Positions 6,536 to 14,966 are shown, numbered from the stretch's first letter. The stretch is DNA of 36,031 nucleotides from Lachnospiraceae bacterium (GCA_029226225.1 JAQXXU010000112.1:1-36031), one strand, 5' to 3'. Numbers and translations: made by a program. Notes: generated by a model from the sequence alone, not told the origin.

Positions 6536-7846
6536 TCACACATGTTTGTCCCTGGTTCTGTTTGTTGCATCTCTGTCATACAGTGCGACGTAGAACAGAT
6601 CACCAAGTCCTGGATCATGGATAAGCCTGCCCAGATCACGAATACGATGGATACGACCATCCCTGGTGCGAATACGGTAATCAACCTCATCTATTTCTCG
6701 CTTATTGCTTTGTATCTGTGCCTCAATGCTCTGCTCTACCAGAGTCACGTCTTCCGGATATACAAAGCCCCGGAACGATCCGCCTGTATATGCGACAAAC
6801 TCATCGAAGCTTGAGCATCCACACATTGTCAGAAGTGTCTCGCTTGCGATAAGGATTTCCTCAGTGTCATCGGCTCGGTAGATCATAAAAGCCACTGGAA
6901 GATTATTCGAAAGACTGCTCACTGTCAGAGTCAGCTGTTCAGGCCGTCTTGTATCTGAAGTCCATGTATAAGGGAGTGCCTTGTGTTTCCCGCTCATTTT
7001 TACATCGTACAGAGCGATATCTGCCTTGTGATAGAGGTCACTCATATTATCAGCCTGTGATGGATAAAATGCGTATCCGCAGGATATATGAAAATCAAAC
7101 TCCTGCCCCTCAGAGTTCATATGAAAAGTCTCATCTGCAAAGGATAAAACCTTTTTCTCCATGACCTCAGAACTATCACCATAGAGCAAAGCCTGAAATT
7201 CATCTCCGCCATTCCTTATCAGAATGCTGTATCCTCCAAACGCCTCCTGCATCTTTGTGACAAGCAGCTGAATAGCCTCATCACCAGCAGCATGACCGTA
7301 CACATCATTGATCTGTTTAAAATTGTCGATATCCATTGCAGCAAAGACAGCCTGAAAGGACCTGTCTTTATTTTCACTCAGACAGGTCGCCACTCTTCTG
7401 TCACCGCCTCGTCTATTGTATATCCCTGTGAGGGCATCCCGGTCAGACTCATCTTCAAGCGTATGATTCTGTTCTTTAAGCTTTCTATTCAGTTCTACCA
7501 GACTGGCATAGGTTTTGTCATTCCTGCTTTTGAGTAGCGCAACAAGAAGATATATCGCAATCAGTGAAAGGATGATTACCATACACTTGTACCTGTTCTC
7601 TGCACTGAATGAGATGATGTTATGATCATCTGAGAAAAAGAACAGCGCATAGAAAATAATGCAGGCTGCACTGACCGCACCTGGTATATTTCCAAAGCCT
7701 GCAGTGAAACCTATCATGAAGATCACAAGGACTATCACCGGGTTCGGGATGTCCAGAATATATGCAATATAGCTTGCTAGCAATGTCATCGCAGCGCTTA
7801 GAACCGCGAATAAAAGCCCCCGGGCAAAAGATTTTTTCTTATCCAT
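6536..7846 (-). CDS. Membrane diguanylate cyclase with C-terminal PAS domain
   Basis: Makes c-di-GMP from two GTP. The 436 residues begin with three or four membrane segments (about 8-30, 36-55, 58-72 and 88-106). They resemble the DUF4118-type sensor module (GFTAGFGNIPG, FFFSDDH). A short coiled linker (SLVELNRKLKEQNHTLEDE) leads to the GGDEF domain with RDALTGIYNRRG, MDIDNFKQIND and an intact GGDEF active site at residues 213-217. No RxxD inhibitory site is seen just before it, so product inhibition may be absent. Residues about 300-425 form a PAS_3-like domain (FVYPEDVTLVEQSI, YRIRTRDGRIHRIRD), unusual in being C-terminal to GGDEF. The start ATG has only a weak ribosome binding site. The c-di-GMP made could feed the PilZ protein at 19.4 kb. 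Confidence 0.9.
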   Translation of the reverse strand: MDKKKSFARGLLFAVLSAAMTLLASYIAYILDIPNPVIVLVIFMIGFTAGFGNIPGAVSAACIIFYALFFFSDDHNIISFSAENRYKCMVIILSLIAIYLLVALLKSRNDKTYASLVELNRKLKEQNHTLEDESDRDALTGIYNRRGGDRRVATCLSENKDRSFQAVFAAMDIDNFKQINDVYGHAAGDEAIQLLVTKMQEAFGGYSILIRNGGDEFQALLYGDSSEVMEKKVLSFADETFHMNSEGQEFDFHISCGYAFYPSQADNMSDLYHKADIALYDVKMSGKHKALPYTWTSDTRRPEQLTLTVSSLSNNLPVAFMIYRADDTEEILIASETLLTMCGCSSFDEFVAYTGGSFRGFVYPEDVTLVEQSIEAQIQSNKREIDEVDYRIRTRDGRIHRIRDLGRLIHDPGLGDLFYVALYDRDATNRTRDKHV

Positions 7847-7945
7847 AATAATGAATATTTTATCCTAAAGGCTTTATAACCGCAAGCAAAAAAACTAATT
7901 TCTGATCGCACTGTATCAGATTTATATATGTCTAATGCTTCCTTT

Positions 7946-8602
7946 TCAGGCAAGTGTAAGCAGCAGAGCCATTTTGAAATTACCATCGGCCTTTACATAA
8001 TGTGCGCCGCCCTTATCAAACTTAAAATTTTCACCTGCTTTTATATGATATTCTTTGCCCTCATATCCTATCGTACCTTCTCCATCAAGAGCAAAGATAA
8101 GAGCCTCGCCCGGTGCTGCATGTTCTGGAAGAGCGCAGCCCTTTGTAAAGCTCATCACAACAAACTTCAGACCCGGATCGTTTACCAGATCCATGTTTAC
8201 GATCTTACCATCCTGATAAGGTACGAGATCCTTCAGTGCAAAAACCTCTGATGACTTTAAAATACTGTTCATGTGTGTATCCTCCTTCAGCGTGATCTCA
8301 AGATAAACTGCGCCATTTTCTGTTCTGCTACCAACCGGTGTCCCCGTCGGCGTAATGGTGGCATTGCCTTCTGTCAGATTCACTTCTCCTGCTTCTGATA
8401 AAACCATCTTCATTTCGCCCTGAAGAACATACCAGATCTTAGGATATCCATATATTTCTGGACTGATATCTGTTCCCGCTCCAAGTGCGAAGACACTTGT
8501 ATAAAATCCGCCAGCATCAGATAACAGCTCCGAAACTGTGCATCCCGGTATCACTTTATTGTCTTCTGCAAGACTAAAGACTGTGCCGCTATTTTTCTTC
8601 AT
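7946..8602 (-). CDS. Two-domain cupin (bicupin) protein of unknown substrate
   Basis: A 218-residue cytosolic protein with two cupin beta-barrels, about 30-108 and 130-215. The first has IWYVLQGEMKMVL and ATITPTGTPVGS; the second has LPEHAAPGEALIFALDGEGT and the barrel end GENFKFDKGGAHYV. The second carries a metal-site pattern (HAAPGEA, then GGAH), while the first has lost the usual His pair and looks degenerate. Start ATG at 8602 has GGAGG 9 bases upstream. It stands alone between the diguanylate cyclase gene and the acetyltransferase gene. No substrate can be named. It resembles small cupins that bind or isomerise metabolites, or act as regulators, and resistance or sugar metabolism are guesses only. 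Confidence 0.85.
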   Translation of the reverse strand: MKKNSGTVFSLAEDNKVIPGCTVSELLSDAGGFYTSVFALGAGTDISPEIYGYPKIWYVLQGEMKMVLSEAGEVNLTEGNATITPTGTPVGSRTENGAVYLEITLKEDTHMNSILKSSEVFALKDLVPYQDGKIVNMDLVNDPGLKFVVMSFTKGCALPEHAAPGEALIFALDGEGTIGYEGKEYHIKAGENFKFDKGGAHYVKADGNFKMALLLTLA

Positions 8603-8784
8603 GTTGTCTACCTCCTGGCATCTCCCTATGACAACAATATATCATCATAACGAATCAGATGCCGTTGCAAATACAACAGTGATAGTCAAATTGAATATTT
8701 TGATCATCGATTTATTTTTTAATAGTGTCGACATAGCCAGTTTCAGTCAGAAGATTTCAGTCCATGAGTATAGTCATTATACTG

Positions 8785-9336
8785 TTATCTCCTGTACGGA
8801 ATAACAGGTGCCGGATCATCAGAATGCTCTCCGATCATCTTTTCCATCCAGATCATATCATACCACCTGCCAAATTTATACCCACTGTCATGGAACTTAC
8901 CGACGAGAGAATATCCCATATGCTCATGAAACCTGGCACTGTTATCCGTCAGATATTCATCATCCTCTTTAGGATAACCTATACAGGCATTCAGGTTCAG
9001 GACATTCATCTGCCTCAGTGCATCTTCAAGCTTCAGATACAGGTTTTTACCAATACCCCGATGCCTTACATCCGGATCCAGATATATCGTGGTCTCCACT
9101 GACCAGTCATAGGCTTTCCTGCCCACAAAAGGTCCTGCATACGTATATCCAAGAATCCTGCCATCTTCTTCCGCAACAATGTATGGGTACCTTTCCAGCG
9201 TATGCTGAATCCGGTTTCTGAATTCGTCTACAGAAGGCACTTCCCACTCAAAAGAGATCGCCGTTTTTCTGACATAATACGAGTATATTTCAAGAAGTCT
9301 TTCTGCGTCAGATATTTGTGCTGATCTGTAATTCAT
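8785..9336 (-). CDS. GNAT acetyltransferase of the phosphinothricin N-acetyltransferase (PAT/MnaT) family
   Basis: An acetyl-CoA-dependent N-acetyltransferase that in characterised relatives modifies phosphinothricin, methionine sulfoximine or related amino acid analogues. Its 183 residues are normal for the family. Visible are the N-terminal RSAQISDAERLLEIYSYYV, the substrate strand ISFEWEVPS, YAGPFVGRKAYDWSVETTIY, the acetyl-CoA loop VRHRGIGKNLY (about 90-100), NACIGYP and FHEHMGY. The extreme C-terminus (after MIWMEKMI) is not conserved in the family. The start ATG overlaps the stop of a 38-residue upstream ORF as ATGA, which suggests coupled translation. Actual substrate is unknown. Confidence 0.9.
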   Translation of the reverse strand: MNYRSAQISDAERLLEIYSYYVRKTAISFEWEVPSVDEFRNRIQHTLERYPYIVAEEDGRILGYTYAGPFVGRKAYDWSVETTIYLDPDVRHRGIGKNLYLKLEDALRQMNVLNLNACIGYPKEDDEYLTDNSARFHEHMGYSLVGKFHDSGYKFGRWYDMIWMEKMIGEHSDDPAPVIPYRR

Positions 9337-9449
9337 AGTCTGCCATTGTCCTCCATATATTCAAGAAGTCCTTTACAATCCTCTTCTATCTGATCTGCAC
9401 ACAGTGCATGGATTTCCAACCGCCACTTATCATCCTTGAATTTATCCAT
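9333..9449 (-). CDS. Putative 38-residue ORF translationally coupled to the acetyltransferase
   Basis: Begins MDKFKDDKWRLEIHALCADQ and ends EYMEDNGRL. Its TGA overlaps the acetyltransferase ATG (ATGA). The sequence is acidic, helical-looking and free of repeats, but no family is recognised and no clear ribosome binding site precedes the ATG. It could be a small coupled protein, a leader ORF, or the C-terminal end of a lost gene. Confidence 0.35.
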   Translation of the reverse strand: MDKFKDDKWRLEIHALCADQIEEDCKGLLEYMEDNGRL

Positions 9450-9542
9450 GTGTTCATTTTATCAGAATAACAGGTAAAAAAGAAGTGCTTTACAGGACGT
9501 TACCCATTCGTTCGGCCCTGACAGGAAAAATGAAATGAATTC

Positions 9543-9626
9543 TTAACAATTAGAACACATTTTTTTCACAGATAGTCTGTATGATAAGTTTATCGATAGC
9601 AGAAATGCTATTCGAATTTTTTTCAT
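9543..9626 (-). CDS. Possible 27-residue mini-protein with RBS (left arm of the symmetric element)
   Basis: Encodes MKKIRIAFLLSINLSYRLSV followed by KKMCSNC. GGGGAGAG precedes the ATG at a suitable distance. The start looks like a short signal or membrane peptide. It lies outside the left arm of the element and its RBS and ATG are mirrored by those of the plus-strand mini-ORF at 9753. Too short to judge coding by composition. Confidence 0.25.
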   Translation of the reverse strand: MKKIRIAFLLSINLSYRLSVKKMCSNC

Positions 9627-9640
9627 ACTCTCCCCTTTTT

Positions 9641-9672
9641 GCCACGGATTTTTATCCGTGGCTTGTTTTTTT
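9641..9672 (+). terminator. Rho-independent terminator reading rightward
   Basis: Perfect 9-bp stem GCCACGGAT (9641-9649) paired with ATCCGTGGC (9654-9662), 4-base loop, then TTGTTTTTTT. There is no plus-strand gene to its left, so it may instead belong to the symmetric element or insulate against antisense transcription. Confidence 0.7.
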
Positions 9673-9706
9673 GTATAGATCTGTTTCCATCTATCCATAC
9701 AGCTAT

Positions 9707-9738
9707 AAAAAAAGGACCGTAAGAAAATCTCACGGTCC
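9707..9738 (-). terminator. Rho-independent terminator reading leftward
   Basis: Perfect 7-bp stem GGACCGT (9714-9720) with ACGGTCC (9732-9738), followed on the minus strand by seven T (9707-9713). No minus-strand gene lies to its right, since the glycosyltransferase is on the plus strand. Confidence 0.65.
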
Positions 9739-9752
9739 AAAAGAGGGGGAGT

Positions 9753-9794
9753 ATGAAAAACGAAAACAATTTCCATCAAAGGTATTCCCTTTGA
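9753..9794 (+). CDS. Possible 13-residue mini-ORF with strong RBS (right arm of the symmetric element)
   Basis: Encodes MKNENNFHQRYSL after AGAGGGGGAGT, which is a good ribosome binding site though only about 1-6 bases from the ATG. It could be a leader peptide for the glycosyltransferase transcript, but a TTGCCA-TAAAAT promoter lies between them. Coding status is doubtful. Confidence 0.2.
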   Translation: MKNENNFHQRYSL

Positions 9795-9898
9795 CAATTA
9801 TTAATGTACCAGCCTACTGTGAAAAAATTGTGGACGTTATGTAAAAAATTTATATAAGACCTACACAATTAAGATTTCTTAATATTTTTTCTATATGA

Positions 9899-9927
9899 TT
9901 GCCATCGCGTCTTATCTGCGTTAAAAT
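9899..9927 (+). promoter_or_regulatory. Candidate promoter of the GT2 glycosyltransferase gene
   Basis: TTGCCA (9899-9904) and TAAAAT (9922-9927) with a 17-base spacer, about 48 bases before the ATG at 9975. Confidence 0.55.
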
Positions 9928-9974
9928 AGAATAGTATGGGTATGGGTTTTTAAAAGGAAAAGTAGTATAAAAAT

Positions 9975-11222
9975 ATGGATCTGATACAGACTCTCGACCT
10001 CACGAATTTTCTGCTGGTGCTCCAGATGATCCCCATGATCGTCATGGCCTGGATCGGAGTCATCGCATTCTGGGGTCTGGTAAAACACAGGCGGCCCAAG
10101 GCTGTCTATATAAAAACAGAACAGAATAACTTCGGTATCATAGTCTGTGCGCACAATGAGGAGACCTCTATCTCTCATCTGCTTGACAGTATTGACACCT
10201 CCGACTATCCACACGAAAAGATACACGTATTCCTGATAGCAGATCATTGTACCGACAGAACCGCTGATATAGGGCGCAGTTACCCTTTTGTCACGGTCAT
10301 GGAACGAAATGAAGGGCCTCAGGATGGTAAGGGTTCAGTGCTCAAATGGGCTCTGCCGCGCATTTTCTCACTGGATAAAGAGAATAAGATCGGTGCTTTC
10401 GCAGTGTTTGACGCGGATAATGTATTAAAGCCTGACTTCCTTACCAAAATAGATGACAAGCTCCGCCGTGGCAACCGCATAGTTCAGGGCAATCGTCTCG
10501 GAGGGCAGCCGTACCGCTCTTTTGTGACCAAGTGGTACACTCTCTACTGGGCCTGCTATACGATATTCTTCTCGTATGCCAGAGAGAAGGTCGGACTGTC
10601 TGTGTTCCTTACCGGAACAGGATTTGCTGTCGATGGAGATCTCTTACGGCAGATAGGCTGGAATACCAGTACCATCACCGAAGACGTAGAGTTCTCTCTC
10701 GATAATGTCCTCCGGGGGCAGAGGGTTTCCTTCTGCATAAAGGCTGTCTGCTACGACGAGCAGCCGCACCAGATAGGTGTGATGTTTCATCAGCTGGCGA
10801 GATGGTGCACCGGCGGCTATCAGGTGCTTAAGAAGGACTTTAAGTCTCTGGTTTTTGACCGAACAAAGCCCGTGCGCAAAATGCAGCGTGTAGACGCAGT
10901 AATGCTGCTTCTGATGGGACCATGTTCATGGATCTCCGCGATCATCTCCTATATAAACAACGTGATCATCTACCTGAAACTGCCGCTTTTATACTTCCTG
11001 CCAGCTGCGGGATTTACGACACTCAGTCTGATTTTCATGTATTTTGCAGTATTTTTCACAGCGAAATACAATCATATCCCTATGCGAAAAATAGGAATTC
11101 TGCCTATACTGACTTTCCCGCTGTTCCTGTTCGTCTACATGCTCTGCTCGATAAAGACCTGCTTCTTCCCTACCCGCAAATGGACGACCATAAAACACGA
11201 GGCGCTTAACACCGCCCAATAA
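9975..11222 (+). CDS. Membrane-bound processive-type family 2 glycosyltransferase
   Basis: A 415-residue integral membrane GT2 of the cellulose/chitin/poly-GlcNAc synthase kind. An N-terminal membrane segment (about 11-36) precedes the GT-A domain. Motifs are VCAHNEE (58-63), HCTDRT, DAD at 146-148 (UDP-sugar and metal binding), TED at 235-237 (catalytic base) and QLARW at 273-277 (acceptor/processivity motif QxxRW). Three or more membrane segments follow (about 305-395). No PilZ domain is fused to it, but a separate PilZ protein and a polysaccharide deacetylase gene lie nearby, which fits regulated exopolysaccharide synthesis. The sugar polymerised cannot be read from sequence; N-acetylglucosamine is suggested only by the deacetylase. 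It is a single-gene transcript between its own promoter and a strong terminator. Confidence 0.9.
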   Translation: MDLIQTLDLTNFLLVLQMIPMIVMAWIGVIAFWGLVKHRRPKAVYIKTEQNNFGIIVCAHNEETSISHLLDSIDTSDYPHEKIHVFLIADHCTDRTADIGRSYPFVTVMERNEGPQDGKGSVLKWALPRIFSLDKENKIGAFAVFDADNVLKPDFLTKIDDKLRRGNRIVQGNRLGGQPYRSFVTKWYTLYWACYTIFFSYAREKVGLSVFLTGTGFAVDGDLLRQIGWNTSTITEDVEFSLDNVLRGQRVSFCIKAVCYDEQPHQIGVMFHQLARWCTGGYQVLKKDFKSLVFDRTKPVRKMQRVDAVMLLLMGPCSWISAIISYINNVIIYLKLPLLYFLPAAGFTTLSLIFMYFAVFFTAKYNHIPMRKIGILPILTFPLFLFVYMLCSIKTCFFPTRKWTTIKHEALNTAQ

Positions 11223-11261
11223 AAAAACGCCTCTGCACTTTGTATGGCAGAGGCGCTTTTT
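11221..11261. terminator. Bidirectional terminator shared by the convergent GT2 and lipase genes
   Basis: A perfect 9-bp stem CGCCTCTGC (11228-11236) with GCAGAGGCG (11247-11255), preceded by seven A and followed by TTTTT. It fills the whole gap between the two convergent stop codons, so it can end both the glycosyltransferase transcript and the five-gene minus-strand operon. Confidence 0.93.
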
Positions 11262-11262
11262 C

Positions 11263-12273
11263 TTATCCCATAAGCCAGGAGAGGTAACAGCTCTGGCAGT
11301 GGTTGTGTTCGACACTTGTCTGATCGAAGTCAGTACCGGTAATGTCATTAAAGGTCTGTGACATTGTATCGCGGTCAGTTTCGCTCATCTCTATATCTGT
11401 ACCGTATCTGCGATAAGTTCCGAACTCCATATATACACTGGAACTCAGTCTGCTTATCAGGTCACTCTCGTTCAACAGGTTTAACTCTTCCAGAGTCTTT
11501 GCCAGATCATCAGAATTCTCCGGCGGAAGTGTCGTAACCAGATCTGAAGGATTTATGTAGTTAAAGATATTCGTATACTTCGAAGTATCCTTATACCTTG
11601 ACTTAGTGACTTTAGGAGCTGCAAAAGTATAAGCATACACTGAGTTTTTCCCGTACTTGTCAGAAAGCCGCTTTGCCATAAGCTGGGCTACTGCTGCTCC
11701 TCTGCTGTGGCCCGTCACCCAGAAAAGAGTCTTTCCTTTTTTAAGCTTGTTCTTACTGATATAAGTGTTCAGTTTCTTGTGTACCAGCTTTTCAGTGGCA
11801 TTAAAGCCCTCATGAACTGTACCGGAACCCAGGTTCAGATTGCTGTACCACTCATCCCTCGTGGAGGTTCCTTCGAGGATCACAGCTACCACCGTCTTTT
11901 TCCCGACTTTTCTCTTTCCGAAGTTAAAGGTCAGGTTATTGTAGTTCGAGTCTGACACGCTGTATCTCTTGTTTGAGAAGCCGATCTCTTTCATAAATGA
12001 CTTGATATCCGACTCAGAATACACCGCCGACGAAACGGCCATCGATAGCAGCGCCAGAGCGTCCTGCCGTTTTGCCGTACTATTAGTGAAATACTCGTCA
12101 GAATACACCACCGCCGCATTCATTTCCTCATCGTCAAAGGCTCCATCCGGATAGGAAAAATTCACGGTCTTCTTTGTATTTTTTGCCTCTGCCTCACAGG
12201 CACTTCCCGATAAAACTGTAGTTACTGAAACCGCAGCCACCATGGCTGCGGCGATCAATTTTTTAAAAGTCAT
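11263..12273 (-). CDS. Secreted class 3 lipase (alpha/beta hydrolase, Lipase_3)
   Basis: A 336-residue secreted esterase/lipase. A signal peptide covers about residues 1-30 (KKLIAAAMVAAVSVTTV core). The SAC in it is not a good lipobox, so a soluble exoenzyme is more likely than a lipoprotein. The nucleophile elbow GHSRGA places the catalytic Ser at 190. The acid is probably Asp244 in NPSDLVTTLPP and the base a His at about 323-325 near the C-terminus. GTSTRDEW is the usual oxyanion-loop region of the family. It is the last gene of the operon, 11 bases after the GGDEF/EAL gene, with an AGAGGA site before the ATG. Substrate class (triglyceride, phospholipid or polysaccharide acetyl ester) is unknown. 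Confidence 0.88.
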   Translation of the reverse strand: MTFKKLIAAAMVAAVSVTTVLSGSACEAEAKNTKKTVNFSYPDGAFDDEEMNAAVVYSDEYFTNSTAKRQDALALLSMAVSSAVYSESDIKSFMKEIGFSNKRYSVSDSNYNNLTFNFGKRKVGKKTVVAVILEGTSTRDEWYSNLNLGSGTVHEGFNATEKLVHKKLNTYISKNKLKKGKTLFWVTGHSRGAAVAQLMAKRLSDKYGKNSVYAYTFAAPKVTKSRYKDTSKYTNIFNYINPSDLVTTLPPENSDDLAKTLEELNLLNESDLISRLSSSVYMEFGTYRRYGTDIEMSETDRDTMSQTFNDITGTDFDQTSVEHNHCQSCYLSWLMG

Positions 12274-12284
12274 ATAAGGTCCTC

Positions 12285-14954
12285 TTAGCTTCTTCGTCTG
12301 TCGTGAGTCTTGTAGTACTCTGTTTTATTATGGTACATCATCTGCTCTGCCGCAAGCTGCGCGCGTTCCCTTCCGGCAGAATTCTCTGTCCAGCCCCAGC
12401 CTATCGAAACATGAATAGAACTCTCATCTATCGTCTTCTTCTTTGCAGACATGACTTTGTCAAAATGGTCTGAGTCCGGATCCTCAAAGGTGATAATAAA
12501 TTCATCTCCTCCTATCCTGTACATATGTCCATCCGGATAAGTCTCCTGCAGAAGCTGTGCTGTCCTTATGATCAGCTGGTCACCCTTCGCGTGTCCGAAA
12601 CAGTCATTCGTACTTTTCAGGCCATTCAGATCAGCAAAAATGATTCCCAGCGGCATACGCTTTCTTTCGATACGCATCATATCTTCTTCATAGGCGTTCC
12701 TGTTATCACAGCCCGACAGCTGGTCTTTTCTCGACAGGTCTGTAAGCTGGTCGATAAGCATCTGATTTTTTACCTCAGCATTCAGGAACAGAGTTATCGT
12801 CTGCAGCAGACTCTTTGTATTCAATACTTCAGCCTTAACATAATTCTCTACCCCCATATACCCTACTACCTGGTTCCCGTCTTTCATCAGGACTTCCATG
12901 AAGTTATGGCACATAGGATTCTCTATGCCTTCAGGAACTTTTTCCATTATCTCATCGACATCAGCGACGATGATCACATCGTCCTCGTTCGCGTATCTCT
13001 CCCACCATTTTACATTATGAATGGTCTCTGTCAACGGATGCTGGCTCTTCTCTACTCCTGGAGCACACCACTCACGGACTTTCTGCATTTTCCCACCTAT
13101 GACCAGACCGAGGTATATCCTGTCAGGGTGGATCAGTGTGCCCATTTCCGCCATGATCTTGCCTGCAGCATCTGTGAGGCTGTCTCCCTGATGCAGAAAC
13201 TTCGCGCAGCGGATGATCACGTTATCCACCTGTTCATTTATTGCTATCTGATCCTGTTCTGAGATCTGCGGTCCTAGGCCAGCCAGCTTGTCGAAGTGAA
13301 GCCTCCTGAATTCATCTATCGGAACCGGTTTTGAATACAGATAACCCTGAAAATACGTCACCGGATATCTCTGCAGAAAAGCCTGGAGCTCCTCATTTTC
13401 TATTCCTTCTATACAGATAGCCTTTCCACTGTCTGTAACCGAGTGTGTCAGACCATTTATGATATTCTGGTCAATCCTGTTTTCGAGGATATCCTTTATA
13501 AACTGACGGTCTATTTTTACCTCATCGATAGGCATTTTTCGAAGAAGATTAAGTGACGAATACCCTGTCCCGAAATCGTCTAAAGCAAACCTGATGCCCC
13601 TCGCGCGAAGCGATACGACCTTATCACGGAGCATATTCTCGTCCATGATACGGCATCTCTCAGTAAGCTCAAGGCAGAGGTTCTTCGGTGAGTATCCTGT
13701 CTCATCGAGGATATTTATAACAGAATCCGCGAAATTCGACTTTTCTATCTGCGCATAAGACAGATTTACGTTCACTACGAAATCCGGGTCTCTTTTCGCA
13801 AAATCCTTTGAATCAATGCACGACTGCCTTAAGATAAAGCTTCCAAGCTCAGGAAATACCGTGTCTTTTTCAAGAATAGGTATAAACTCATCGGGACTTA
13901 CAACACCGTACTTGTCATTTTTCCAGCGGATAAGCGCCTCCATACCGGCGAGAGTTCCGTTAGATACCCTTATGATAGGCTGATAACATAGGAAAAATCC
14001 CCTGCATCCGTCGATAACGCTCTCCCGGATCACATTCAGCTCTTCAAGCCACTGTTTGTTCTTATTAGAAATCCGGTTATGGAAAAGTACCAGCTCACCC
14101 TGATGCCTGTCCTTAGAGTCTCCGTATGCATAGAGAAGGCAGGAATACAGGGTGTGCGAGCTGATCTTATTATCTGTTACTTCCATCGCACCACATGCAA
14201 GAAACAGGTGTATCCTCGAATTCTCTACCTCTATTCCCTGCTTGCAGTCCAGGCGGAGCCTCTCATAGATCCCCTCCATATCGACCCTGCTTATCGTCCC
14301 AGACCTTACCGCGAACTTCGCGCCTTCCATCCTGTAGATATCGCAGTCATCTCCGAAGTACCTGCGGAGCATGCCGGTAAATTCCATCAGAACCTGGTTA
14401 CCAAATGAATAACCATAGACGTCATTTACCTCAGCGAAGTGAGTAGAGCCGATAAGCAGTACAGTTCCCCTCCCGCCATTTAACCTGCTCGTCTTTACAT
14501 CATTAAAAAAAGCGTAGAGATTTGGCAGCGACGTGACCGTGTCTATACGGTTCTGAATTCCGTAATTTATCACTGTGCCAGCTATATAAGCCGGAGCAGT
14601 TCCATCATCCCTTATATATGATGCGGATATCTCACAGTTTACATAGCTTCCATTCTTATCCTTTATACGGCATTTGACATGGATCTTTCCGGTAGACTGT
14701 ATACGCATGGCCTCCATCCGGTCTTCGAATTCAGGTCTGTCCTCCGGATGAATTCTAAGCAGCCAGTCCTGTTCTCCTTCAGATATCTGTTCACCAGGCA
14801 GCCCGAAAAAGTCAACAGCTGACCTGCACCATCTGATCTCTCCTGTCTGCTCGTCGAGGACAAACAGGTATCTGCCGTCGTCTGCTGATGTAAACGCAGA
14901 AAAAAGACTGTTCAGCAGTACCTTGTCCCTGAATAATCCTGGCATTATCTCCAT
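12285..14954 (-). CDS. PAS-GGDEF(degenerate)-EAL-GAF-like-GGDEF c-di-GMP turnover protein
   Basis: An 889-residue cytosolic multidomain regulator. In order: PAS_3 (about 25-132); a GGDEF fold whose active site is EGAKF at 210-214, so not catalytic and perhaps a GTP-binding regulator; an EAL phosphodiesterase domain (about 305-555) with EALIRW (339-344), LTER, DDFGTGYSS (459-467), KIDRQFI and IEGIEN intact; a GAF-like region (about 575-730); and a second GGDEF domain with an intact GGDEF at 815-819. It could therefore both degrade c-di-GMP and make it. The start is fixed by AAGGAGG 7 bases before the ATG. It sits 12 bases after the 5'-3' exonuclease gene in the operon. Two GGDEF domains in one chain around an EAL is an unusual order. 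Confidence 0.93.
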   Translation of the reverse strand: MEIMPGLFRDKVLLNSLFSAFTSADDGRYLFVLDEQTGEIRWCRSAVDFFGLPGEQISEGEQDWLLRIHPEDRPEFEDRMEAMRIQSTGKIHVKCRIKDKNGSYVNCEISASYIRDDGTAPAYIAGTVINYGIQNRIDTVTSLPNLYAFFNDVKTSRLNGGRGTVLLIGSTHFAEVNDVYGYSFGNQVLMEFTGMLRRYFGDDCDIYRMEGAKFAVRSGTISRVDMEGIYERLRLDCKQGIEVENSRIHLFLACGAMEVTDNKISSHTLYSCLLYAYGDSKDRHQGELVLFHNRISNKNKQWLEELNVIRESVIDGCRGFFLCYQPIIRVSNGTLAGMEALIRWKNDKYGVVSPDEFIPILEKDTVFPELGSFILRQSCIDSKDFAKRDPDFVVNVNLSYAQIEKSNFADSVINILDETGYSPKNLCLELTERCRIMDENMLRDKVVSLRARGIRFALDDFGTGYSSLNLLRKMPIDEVKIDRQFIKDILENRIDQNIINGLTHSVTDSGKAICIEGIENEELQAFLQRYPVTYFQGYLYSKPVPIDEFRRLHFDKLAGLGPQISEQDQIAINEQVDNVIIRCAKFLHQGDSLTDAAGKIMAEMGTLIHPDRIYLGLVIGGKMQKVREWCAPGVEKSQHPLTETIHNVKWWERYANEDDVIIVADVDEIMEKVPEGIENPMCHNFMEVLMKDGNQVVGYMGVENYVKAEVLNTKSLLQTITLFLNAEVKNQMLIDQLTDLSRKDQLSGCDNRNAYEEDMMRIERKRMPLGIIFADLNGLKSTNDCFGHAKGDQLIIRTAQLLQETYPDGHMYRIGGDEFIITFEDPDSDHFDKVMSAKKKTIDESSIHVSIGWGWTENSAGRERAQLAAEQMMYHNKTEYYKTHDRRRS

Positions 14955-14966
14955 AATCGCTCCTCC

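Larger units (their letters stand above)
9619..9760. repeat. 142-bp near-palindromic element with nested hairpins
   Basis: The outer arms share TTTTTCATACTC (9619-9630) with its exact reverse complement GAGTATGAAAAA (9749-9760), extended inward by C-rich/G-rich tracts. Each arm contains, reading outward, a purine-rich Shine-Dalgarno-like tract and an ATG AAA. Inside are two separate hairpins, each with a poly-T tail pointing to the centre. The pattern could be an overlapping terminator pair or a small mobile/MITE-like element. Confidence 0.55.
9450..9974. other. Intergenic region with a symmetric hairpin element and the glycosyltransferase promoter
   Basis: Between the small ORF and the glycosyltransferase there is no conventional gene. 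It holds an inverted-repeat element (9619-9760) with two terminator hairpins and two mini-ORFs facing outward, listed separately, then an AT-rich stretch to the promoter at 9899-9927. The glycosyltransferase ribosome binding site (AAAAGGAAAAG, about 9951-9961) is unusually far from its ATG. Confidence 0.6.

Noticed and set aside
11263-12273. Lipase as a lipoprotein (Cys near residue 26)
   Set aside because: The residues before Cys (GSA) lack the hydrophobic -3 position of a lipobox; an ordinary signal peptidase site further on is more likely.
12525-13262. 245-codon plus-strand frame
   Set aside because: Shadow of the GGDEF/EAL gene, which has continuous domain motifs on the minus strand.
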